This document shows positions 7,587-14,085 of a DNA stretch of 23,993 nt, piece by piece. The DNA comes from Verrucomicrobia bacterium UBA673. GTDB lineage: Bacteria > Verrucomicrobiota > Verrucomicrobiia > Limisphaerales > UBA1096. The translations under genes and the position numbers were made by a program. The stretch covers positions 6,478-30,470 of the forward strand of contig DBNL01000022.1 of the NCBI GenBank assembly GCA_002299785.1, written 5' to 3'. The notes beneath the pieces were generated by a model. That model made no database searches. It was not told where the DNA came from and worked only from the letters and a program-made list of their open reading frames with translations. Position 1 is the stretch's first letter, and each line of letters opens with the position of its first letter.

Positions 7587-8324
7587 CTACTTTTTTATCT
7601 TCGGCCAACGGCGCAAGCCGTTTTGCAGCCAGAGACGCCACACCATCCAGATCGCCTCGCGGACAATCTTGCCGCTCATCTTCGATGTGCCGATGAAACG
7701 GTCGGTGAAAATAATCGGCACCTCGGCGACCTTGTGACCGGTACGCCACAGGATATGCGTCAACTCGACCTGAAAGCTGTAGCCGTTGGCCCGAACTCGA
7801 TCGAGGTCGATCGACTGCAGCGCGCGCTGACGGAAACATTTGAAGCCGCCGGTCGGGTCGCTGAACGGCATGCCCGTGATTATCTTCACATACTTCGCCG
7901 CAGCGAGGCTGAGCAGCATGCGGCCGATCGGCCAGTTGATCACCCGGATCCCCTTGCAGTAACGCGAACCCAAGACCAAGTCGGCGTCCTCCGCGTCCGA
8001 CATCGCAATGAAGCGCGGGATCTCGTCCGGGTCGTGTGAGAAGTCACAGTCCATCTCGAAGATGAACTCGTAGTCGCGCTCCAGCGCCCACGCAAACCCA
8101 GCACAGTAGGCTCGACCAAGCCCATCTTTTTCCTCACGGTGCAAAACATGTACGCGGTCGCTGACCTTTGCCAAACCATCCGCGATGTCGCCGGTGCCGT
8201 CCGGCGAATTGTCGTCCACCACCAGCACTTCCAGCGCTGGCTTCATCGCCAGCAAGCGCTCCGTCATCGGGCGAAGATTGTCCGCCTCATTGTACGTCGG
8301 AAGGATAATGAGCGTGTTCGACAT
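7587..8324 (-). CDS. Polyprenol/dolichol-phosphate mannosyltransferase-like GT2
   Basis: A 245-aa family-2 glycosyltransferase, probably transferring a sugar (mannose in the best-known members) from a nucleotide sugar to a polyprenyl phosphate at the inner membrane surface. Visible motifs: ILPTYNEADN (4-16), LVVDDNSPDGTGD (34-46) for nucleotide binding, the catalytic DCDFSHDP with metal-binding Asp92/Asp94, then LGSRY and DPTGGFKCFRQRAL. The C-terminus ends in an amphipathic basic segment without the extra transmembrane domains some homologues carry, as in the short DPM1-type enzymes. The ATG at 8324 is one base after the aldehyde dehydrogenase stop, so the two are surely co-translated. The sugar and acceptor cannot be read from sequence. 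Confidence 0.9.
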   Translation of the reverse strand: MSNTLIILPTYNEADNLRPMTERLLAMKPALEVLVVDDNSPDGTGDIADGLAKVSDRVHVLHREEKDGLGRAYCAGFAWALERDYEFIFEMDCDFSHDPDEIPRFIAMSDAEDADLVLGSRYCKGIRVINWPIGRMLLSLAAAKYVKIITGMPFSDPTGGFKCFRQRALQSIDLDRVRANGYSFQVELTHILWRTGHKVAEVPIIFTDRFIGTSKMSGKIVREAIWMVWRLWLQNGLRRWPKIKK

Positions 8325-8325
8325 A

Positions 8326-9903
8326 TCAGTGTGGTTCGCCGTCAACCAAGCGGCGAATGCCCAGCGGATTGCTCTCCCGCAACTCCGCCGGCAACAGCGC
8401 ATCAGGGAAGCCTTGGTAGCAAACCAAGCGGGTGAAGCGATGAATTGCCCTGGTCCCGACCGAGGTCGTGCGGCCATCGGATGTAGCAGGGAAAGGTCCA
8501 CCGTGCACCATCGCGTGGCAGACCTCCACGCCGGTCGGGAAGGCGTTGATAACCACGCGGCCCACCTTCGTCTCAAGTACTTCGAGTAAATCGCAGTTGG
8601 CCTCAAGATCAGCGTCGGTGCCGTGAACGGTCGCCGTCAACTGGCCTTCAAGCGATCTGGCCAAAGCTAGCATCTTGTCTACACCATCGTGCGTCACCAC
8701 CAGCGTCGAGGGCCCGAATAACTCCGCACTGAGCGACTCGTCGCTGAGGAACGACTCAGCGCTTGTCCGGAACAATGCCGCACCAGCCTGACATTGACCG
8801 TCGCCCGTTTGGCCAAAAGCGACTGCCTTGACAGCGTCGTTGTCACCAAGCGCACCCGCGCCCGAGTCGTACGCGGCGCTGATACCGGGGTTAAGCATCG
8901 TAGCTCCAGAACTGCCACTAACCAACTCAGCGAGCTTGCCTACGAACGGCTCGATGTCAGTGGTGCTGTCCAAAATTGTCAGGCCAGGGTTGGTGCAAAA
9001 CTGCCCCACTCCAAGCGTCATCGAGCCGTGTAAGCCGGAGACCAGTTGCTCCGATCGTTCTGCCAGCGCCCCAGGCAAAATGAACACCGGGTTTATACTG
9101 CTCATCTCGGCGTAAAACGGTATCGGTACCGGCCGGTCAGCGGCGAGTTTCATCAGCGCCTGGCCGCCCGCGCGCGAACCGGTGAAGCCAGCAGCCTTGA
9201 TCGCAGGGTGCCGCACCAACGCCGAGCCGGTTTTGCGGCCCGGCCCGTACACAAGGGAAAAAGTTCCCTCAGGTAAACCACAATCACGAACCGCCGCCGA
9301 CACTGCTTGGCCGACGAGTTCCGCCGTACCGGGGTGCGAGTGATGGGCCTTAACGACAATCGGGCAACCGGCCGCAAGCGCCGATGCCGTGTCGCCGCCC
9401 GCCACCGAGAATGCCAGCGGAAAATTGCTGGCACAAAAAACCGCCACTGGCCCTAGCGGCCGTTCCATCGAGCGAACGTCCGGTTTGGGCACCGGAACCC
9501 GCTCGGGATCAGCGAGATCAATACGGGCATCCACCCACGAGCCTTCCTCCGCGACCGAGGCGAACAACCGCAATTGCCCACAAGTGCGCCCGGTCTCCAT
9601 ACGGATACGCCCTTCTGGCAAACCGGTTTCCTGCGGAGCGAGTCGGGCCAAATCGTCGCCAATCGCCTCGATGTTATCGGCAATTTTCCGCAGGAACGAT
9701 GCCTTGTCCGTCCCGCTGGTTTTACTAAAAACCTCAAACGCATCCGCTGCCAACTCAACGGCAAGGTTTAGTTCCGCCTCACTCACTGCCGCGTAGCCGG
9801 GCTGCAGCGACTCCCCTGTTGCAGGGTTGATGCCAAAAATATCCGGAACGCCTTCGCCTCCCAGCTGAAATCCAATGATCGACTTGCCCTTTAAATTCGC
9901 CAT
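8326..9903 (-). CDS. Aldehyde dehydrogenase, alpha-ketoglutarate-semialdehyde dehydrogenase type
   Basis: A 525-aa NAD(P)-dependent aldehyde dehydrogenase. Key residues are visible: Asn160 (FCASNFPLAF), the general-base Glu266 (YAEMSSINPVF) and the catalytic Cys303 (GVGQFCTNPG). The overall pattern (EMSSINPVF, GQFCTNPGL, length about 525) fits the alpha-ketoglutaric-semialdehyde dehydrogenase group, which in other bacteria ends oxidative pentose, glucarate or hydroxyproline breakdown by making 2-oxoglutarate. No other enzymes of such a pathway are nearby, so the physiological aldehyde is uncertain. The ATG at 9903 gives the normal N-terminus; an upstream in-frame extension to 9987 has no family support. 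It is followed after 1 nt by a glycosyltransferase, an unexpected partner. Confidence 0.9.
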   Translation of the reverse strand: MANLKGKSIIGFQLGGEGVPDIFGINPATGESLQPGYAAVSEAELNLAVELAADAFEVFSKTSGTDKASFLRKIADNIEAIGDDLARLAPQETGLPEGRIRMETGRTCGQLRLFASVAEEGSWVDARIDLADPERVPVPKPDVRSMERPLGPVAVFCASNFPLAFSVAGGDTASALAAGCPIVVKAHHSHPGTAELVGQAVSAAVRDCGLPEGTFSLVYGPGRKTGSALVRHPAIKAAGFTGSRAGGQALMKLAADRPVPIPFYAEMSSINPVFILPGALAERSEQLVSGLHGSMTLGVGQFCTNPGLTILDSTTDIEPFVGKLAELVSGSSGATMLNPGISAAYDSGAGALGDNDAVKAVAFGQTGDGQCQAGAALFRTSAESFLSDESLSAELFGPSTLVVTHDGVDKMLALARSLEGQLTATVHGTDADLEANCDLLEVLETKVGRVVINAFPTGVEVCHAMVHGGPFPATSDGRTTSVGTRAIHRFTRLVCYQGFPDALLPAELRESNPLGIRRLVDGEPH

Positions 9904-9976
9904 GCGCCGTAGTCTACCCAAAGCGCGGGGAAGTTTGAAGTTTTCAGTTACTACTATCCCACCGGTTAACCCACTC

Positions 9977-9990
9977 CGCTTGACCAAGCT
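9977..9990. repeat. Palindrome-family copy, TTGACCAA variant
   Basis: CGCTTGACCAAGCT lies in the divergent gap between the aldehyde dehydrogenase and HD-domain genes. It matches the 14-bp consensus at 12 of 14 positions. Confidence 0.7.
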
Positions 9991-10029
9991 GGGCTTGCTC
10001 TACCAAGGAGAACCGCCGACACTTCGCAC

Positions 10030-10587
10030 ATGAATCGGGACGAAGCTTGGGCATTGCTCAATGAGTTCACAAAGTCGGATTCGCTGCTGAAACACTCGCT
10101 CTCGGTCGAGGCGGCGATGTTGCATTACGCGACCAAACTGGGCGAGGATGCCGAAAAATGGGGAGTTACCGGGTTGCTGCACGACTTCGACTATGAGCGC
10201 TGGCCGAATATCCCCGATCACACGCAGGAGGGGGCTAAAATCCTACGCGAGCACGGCGTGGATGAAGAGATCGTCGGGGCAATCCTCTCGCACGCGGAAT
10301 GGAACCAAGTCGACTACCCTCTCGACCGACCGGTTCGCAAGGCACTTTTTGCCGTCGATGAACTTTGCGGCTTCATCATCGCGGTAGCCTACGTGCGGCC
10401 GGAAAAGCTGGTCGGCATGACGCCGAAAAGTGTCAGAAAAAAAATGAAGGCCAAGGGTTTCGCCGCAGCCGTCAAACGGGAGGACATCGTGTACGGCGCA
10501 GAGTTGATGGAAACAGAACTCAACGACCACATCGCCGAAGTGATCGCGGCGCTTCAAGGAGCATCGTCCGCGCTGGGCTTTGCCTGA
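10030..10587 (+). CDS. HD-domain putative phosphohydrolase
   Basis: A 185-aa protein with a metal-dependent HD domain. The histidine/aspartate pattern is visible: LKHSLSVEAAM (His22), LLHDFDYE (His51-Asp52), HTQEGAKIL (His64) and AILSHAEW (His88). It resembles the stand-alone HDIG-type predicted hydrolases widely found in bacteria; the substrate (nucleotide or other phosphate ester) is not known. It has no partner domain and no signal peptide. An AGGAG is present but about 19 nt before the ATG, too far for a standard ribosome site, so the start is moderately certain. The 3' end overlaps the end of the convergent membrane-protein gene by 34 bp. Confidence 0.85.
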   Translation: MNRDEAWALLNEFTKSDSLLKHSLSVEAAMLHYATKLGEDAEKWGVTGLLHDFDYERWPNIPDHTQEGAKILREHGVDEEIVGAILSHAEWNQVDYPLDRPVRKALFAVDELCGFIIAVAYVRPEKLVGMTPKSVRKKMKAKGFAAAVKREDIVYGAELMETELNDHIAEVIAALQGASSALGFA

Positions 10588-10979
10588 GCGGTTTTTCCTG
10601 CAACTAAACGGCGGGATTCGTCCATAAACTCGGCGAAGCGCATCGACACGGTGATGGGGGACATCGCCAGAGCCAAGCCGGCGACAAAGTCGACCGACAG
10701 CACCACATGGCGCATAACTGCGGACATCTCCATTTCACGCCACACTTCGGTTGCCGGGTTGAATCGAGCGATAGGGATTGGCAACCGCCGGAACTGCATA
10801 GACTTCCACTCGGCGTAGCCGCAAAACCAGATGCCCAAGCCAAGTCCAAGTGCTGCCGAGAGCCAAAACAGCGACACCCACCCGCTTGGCCAAGCGCGGC
10901 CGCAATAGAGAGTCACGCTATTTTTCAGAATCCAGCCGAGGAAAAGAGCCAACGGCAGAATGACAATCAAGCCGATCAT
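10554..10979 (-). CDS. Small membrane protein of unknown function, 141 aa
   Basis: No family recognised. Three hydrophobic segments can be seen: residues 1-18, 33-54 and 90-113, with a charged loop of about 35 residues between the second and third and a short charged C-terminal tail. The start codon overlaps the stop of the upstream beta-propeller gene by 4 nt (ATGA), so it is the last gene in a three-gene coupled unit. The residues RAWPSGW at the start of the second membrane segment are encoded by a perfect copy of the 14-bp palindrome (10883-10896). The 3' end overlaps the HD-domain gene on the other strand. It may anchor or partner the two exported propellers, but this is only inferred from the operon. 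Confidence 0.65.
   Translation of the reverse strand: MIGLIVILPLALFLGWILKNSVTLYCGRAWPSGWVSLFWLSAALGLGLGIWFCGYAEWKSMQFRRLPIPIARFNPATEVWREMEMSAVMRHVVLSVDFVAGLALAMSPITVSMRFAEFMDESRRLVAGKTAQAKPSADDAP
10883..10896. repeat. Perfect 14-bp palindrome CGCTTGGCCAAGCG (coding)
   Basis: A complete copy of the consensus, inside the membrane-protein gene, where the minus strand reads it as Ala-Trp-Pro-Ser. Confidence 0.85.
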
Positions 10980-12238
10980 TTCGAGCCGCCCAAAACGCAG
11001 GTGAGATGCCCAAGCGTGCGGAGGAACAACCGCCCCCCTGCCATAGCCGGAGTCGAGTGGGTCGGCTCGCCTAAGTCGTTCAGGGCGATTTGCCGGAATT
11101 TTTCCGTGGCGGCGAGCACGACGACTTTGCCGGTGGTGGAAATGCAGAATAATCGCTCCTCCACCCAGACGGGTGACCCGAAAAACCGGCCCTCGACGCG
11201 TTCCTGCCAGACGATCTCTCCGCTCTTGCTTCGCACGCAGGTGACGATGCCGGCGTCGCCCCAAAGAAACAACAACCCGTCCTTGGCCAAGCTTGTCGGC
11301 ACGTACGGTATCGACCGGCGTAACTTGTACGTTAAACTCGGTGGCGCCCCCTTGACCGCACTGCCGGGCTTGAGGGCTACGAGGTAATTTCCCCCGCCGC
11401 CGCTGCCACACGTGCCAATGACCAGGCCGTCGGCGACGAGGCAGGAACTCACAGTCCGCTTTTCAAACAGATCAACCTGTTCCCAAAATGTTTTGCCAGT
11501 ACTCGGATCCACAAACGTGATGCCGTGAGCCATGCTATAGAACAGAAGTCCTTCTGTGCCGGAAGGGTCAACGAAACGGCAAGGCGTCGAGAAGGCCGCC
11601 TTGACGTTGGCCCGGTCGATCTTCCATAGAACTTTCCCGCTGGCAGAATCGAGGGCAGTCAGGAAACTTCGGCTCTCCTCATCCCCCGCAAGGATCACAC
11701 TGTCATCGTGGAAAACTGGCGAGACACCGCCACCGTGGTTGCTGATTATGGTTTTGAATTTTCGCTCCCAAAGTTTTCCCCCCTCTAGGTCGACCGCAAA
11801 AACCGTTTGCGCGTCTGGCTCGGATACGAGCACAACCAGCTTTTTGCCGTCAGTCGCCGGCGTCGCTGAGGTCAGATGGTTGTACTTATGCATGCGGTAA
11901 GACTTCTGCGGACGAGAGACGGACCAGGCTTCAGAGCCGTCCTTGGCGCGAAGGCATTGGACGATGAAGGTGCCTTTCGCACGATTCGAGCCAGTGACGA
12001 AAACGTGCTCGCCCCACAACACTGGAGACGAGTGGCCTTCACCTTTCAGAGCCACGCGCCAGTCGGCATCGTCTACGGTGAACTTGGATGGAATGCCATT
12101 GACTAAGCCTATGCCGGTTCCATTGGGACCTCGAAACCGAGTCCATTCTTGCGCGTTCCCCGCAGCACTCATACAGAAAAGCACGCCGCAAACAAAAGTG
12201 GTTAAAGATGAATAGCGTGACTTCATCATTCTGAGCAT
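10976..12238 (-). CDS. Exported PQQ-like beta-propeller protein
   Basis: A roughly 420-aa exported protein made of PQQ-type beta-propeller repeats, seen as repeated blade patterns such as GSEAWSVSRP, GGKLWERKFK, SGKVLWKIDR, TGKTFWEQV and SGEIVWQERV. After a signal peptide (cleavage near GNAQ-EW), it opens with WTRFRGPNGTGIG, the hallmark of the planctomycete/verrucomicrobial propeller family, often seen near sulfatases and cytochromes. It lacks residues that would prove PQQ binding or alcohol-dehydrogenase activity, so it is more likely a scaffold or BamB-like protein. Start is ambiguous: GTG 12241, ATG 12238 (TGATG overlap with the upstream stop), or ATGs at 12229 and 12226; all keep the signal peptide. 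It is followed by the membrane protein with an ATGA overlap. Confidence 0.88.
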   Translation of the reverse strand: MLRMMKSRYSSLTTFVCGVLFCMSAAGNAQEWTRFRGPNGTGIGLVNGIPSKFTVDDADWRVALKGEGHSSPVLWGEHVFVTGSNRAKGTFIVQCLRAKDGSEAWSVSRPQKSYRMHKYNHLTSATPATDGKKLVVLVSEPDAQTVFAVDLEGGKLWERKFKTIISNHGGGVSPVFHDDSVILAGDEESRSFLTALDSASGKVLWKIDRANVKAAFSTPCRFVDPSGTEGLLFYSMAHGITFVDPSTGKTFWEQVDLFEKRTVSSCLVADGLVIGTCGSGGGGNYLVALKPGSAVKGAPPSLTYKLRRSIPYVPTSLAKDGLLFLWGDAGIVTCVRSKSGEIVWQERVEGRFFGSPVWVEERLFCISTTGKVVVLAATEKFRQIALNDLGEPTHSTPAMAGGRLFLRTLGHLTCVLGGSK

Positions 12239-13614
12239 CACTCCCCCAATCGCCTAGCCACGAAACAGTGGATGACACCCTTGCTGGTGCTCGCGTACAG
12301 GCGACCATCGGCGACAGCCAAACCAAACACTTCCCCATCGGCCCTGGCCTGCCAAAGCTGGCTCCCGTCTTTCGCGCTGTAAGCCGCCACCTCATTATGG
12401 CCACCGGTGATTAGCGTCTGCCCTGCGAGCACGATGCTGAGAGGTTGACTGCTCGGCACCCGCCACGCGAAACATTCCTGCATCGCGGACTGCACCTCGT
12501 CAAGTTGCTTTCCGAGCTTGCCGGCATCCTTTAAAATCTGCCTTTGCCTCTCACCGGCCTTCACTTTCTTTAATTCATCCTGAAGTTTCCCCAGCCGGCT
12601 CTTCAGCGGACGCCGCTTGCGGGCGAGGTCGAGGTACCGGCTCCGATCCAGTGCGCTCAAATCCGTGTCGCTCTGGAGGAAGGATCGCGACGGGGTGACG
12701 ATCATGTGGTTGCCCTTGAAAGTGGCGAGTTGATCCGACTGGTTTGACTCGACGAAACCAAGCGTGCCGGTTTTCCCGGGGCCGAACACCAGATTGTCGC
12801 CAGTCAACAGCGCGTACGTACCGCCCTGCCCGCTCACGACGCGAATGCGTTTGCCATCGGCGCGGTTAAGCACAACTGGGTTGTTTCGACCGGCCGGGAC
12901 ATAGAGCCGCGTGTGCGACGCGAGCATGTAACCCTGCGCCGGCAGATCAGTCTGTTTTTGTTGCCACTTGATTTTGCCGGTGTCAGCCTCGATCGCTGTG
13001 ATTAACACGCCCTCGGAAGGGAACATTCCTGCAGCGCAGTAAGCCAAGTCATCTATGATGACGATACCAGTCCGCAGCGGCCAGCGGGAAATGATCCGGG
13101 AATTGCCAGGGATACGGTAGTCCCTAGGGCCAAGCTGCGTCTTCCAAACCAACGTGCCGCTCTTGGCCTCGAGACAATAGGCGTGACCGTCGTCAGAGCC
13201 GACGAAAACGCGCCCCTCGGCGATGGTGGGAGCAAGGCGTACCGGCCCCTCCGTGAAAAACGTCCAACGTTGCTCGCCTGTGGCGGCGTCGAGGCAGTAG
13301 ATTTTATCGTCCGCCGAAGAGCCGTAATAGAGAAGTCCATCTGCTATAACAGGGTGGTAGGCGTAGTCGAAGATTTGCCGTGACTTCAAATCGTACACCT
13401 TGTTGTAGCCATCCCACTTGGCCTCCCCCCGCCAAGCGGGACGTGGAGCGTGCCTGGAGCGATGCACCCACCCGTCGGTGAACGGCGCAAGTAACGATTC
13501 TCTGGCCACGCCGGAACGGGCGTAGTCATGCTGGTAAGTCGGCCAGTCCGCCGCTTGACCAGGCGTAACTAGGCTAAACAGGCAAACAGCAGAAAAGTAT
13601 CGAGATGAAATCAT
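12238..13614 (-). CDS. Exported PQQ-like beta-propeller protein with coiled-coil insert
   Basis: A 458-aa exported beta-propeller. The signal peptide ends at VTPGQA-AD. The segment with DWPTYQHDYARSG, WVHRSRHAPRPAW and KWDGYNKVYDLKS, plus YYGSSADDKIYCLDAATG and TEGPVRLAPT, matches a family I know from much larger Planctomycetota/Verrucomicrobiota proteins, some carrying an extra methyltransferase domain; that domain is absent here. Between propeller blades, residues about 328-381 form a strongly charged helical segment (KSRLGKLQDELKKVKAGERQ) likely to be a coiled-coil hairpin standing out of the propeller. The ATG at 13614 is preferred over a TTG at 13620. No Shine-Dalgarno is seen. It is the first gene of the coupled three-gene unit. 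Probably periplasmic; function unknown. Confidence 0.88.
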   Translation of the reverse strand: MISSRYFSAVCLFSLVTPGQAADWPTYQHDYARSGVARESLLAPFTDGWVHRSRHAPRPAWRGEAKWDGYNKVYDLKSRQIFDYAYHPVIADGLLYYGSSADDKIYCLDAATGEQRWTFFTEGPVRLAPTIAEGRVFVGSDDGHAYCLEAKSGTLVWKTQLGPRDYRIPGNSRIISRWPLRTGIVIIDDLAYCAAGMFPSEGVLITAIEADTGKIKWQQKQTDLPAQGYMLASHTRLYVPAGRNNPVVLNRADGKRIRVVSGQGGTYALLTGDNLVFGPGKTGTLGFVESNQSDQLATFKGNHMIVTPSRSFLQSDTDLSALDRSRYLDLARKRRPLKSRLGKLQDELKKVKAGERQRQILKDAGKLGKQLDEVQSAMQECFAWRVPSSQPLSIVLAGQTLITGGHNEVAAYSAKDGSQLWQARADGEVFGLAVADGRLYASTSKGVIHCFVARRLGE

Positions 13615-13748
13615 GGTCAAAAACCGTTATCGCGGCGGGGTTTTTTAGGTGCTTGACGACGAAGGCGCAATGTAAACTGGCAAATAAAGGTAAAATCAAG
13701 GGCCGATTCATCACGGATTTTGCAAGGATTTATGGTGTGATGTTGGCT

Positions 13749-13979
13749 TTAGGAGAAGACAACGGTCGCCGGGCTAGCCTTGTCGACAGGTGACTTGGCT
13801 TGCGCTGTCGGCTCAAGGGGCGGGTATTCAATCTCTCTCGCAACGGCAAATTGACGAGCTTCGCCAAACGCACCAGCGAAAACACCCAAGCGATTACCGA
13901 GTCGCTCAATGCCACGCGGAATGTCGGGGTAACGGCGTTCGCGGTTGCCACCTTCTGAGCCCGACGTAGGTTCAATCAA
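13749..13979 (-). CDS. Possible small or remnant coding region, 76 aa
   Basis: An open stretch with codon-like composition: from a TTG at 13979 it reads LIEPTSGSEGGNRERRYPDI, then a helical part (RLGNRLGVFAGAFGEARQF) and a Pro-rich end. The frame stays open to 14063, but the upstream part overlaps the putative AAA+ promoter and looks non-coding. There is no Shine-Dalgarno, no ATG at this point and no family I recognise. It could be a small gene, a remnant of a longer one, or chance. Confidence 0.22.
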   Translation of the reverse strand: MIEPTSGSEGGNRERRYPDIPRGIERLGNRLGVFAGAFGEARQFAVAREIEYPPLEPTAQAKSPVDKASPATVVFS

Positions 13980-13997
13980 AGACCGGTTGATTTTCTT

Positions 13998-14028
13998 TTG
14001 ACAACGGGCGAAATCGTGCCAATTTACA
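13998..14028 (+). promoter_or_regulatory. Possible sigma-70-type promoter for the AAA+/transporter pair
   Basis: TTGACA at 13998-14003 is a perfect -35 hexamer. TTTACA at 14023-14028 is a weak -10 with a 19-bp spacer, and AATTTA at 14021-14026 a weaker one with 17 bp. The AAA+ start codon is at 14086. Prediction from motif and position only. Confidence 0.35.
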
Positions 14029-14085
14029 CAATCAACTTGTCTAGCGTGCTGCCTCGCAGCCAACTGAGCATTCCTTCAAACAAAG

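Larger units (their letters stand above)
13615..14085. other. Divergent intergenic region upstream of the AAA+ gene
   Basis: About 470 bp between divergent genes, presumably with the promoters of both the propeller unit and the AAA+/transporter pair. It includes a possible degenerate or small coding stretch at 13749-13979 (listed separately) and a possible promoter at 13998-14028. I see no RNA gene. Confidence 0.55.

Noticed and set aside
13605..13793. Plus-strand open frame in the gap upstream of the AAA+ gene
   Set aside because: The peptide resembles no family, has no ribosome site and overlaps the start of the propeller gene.
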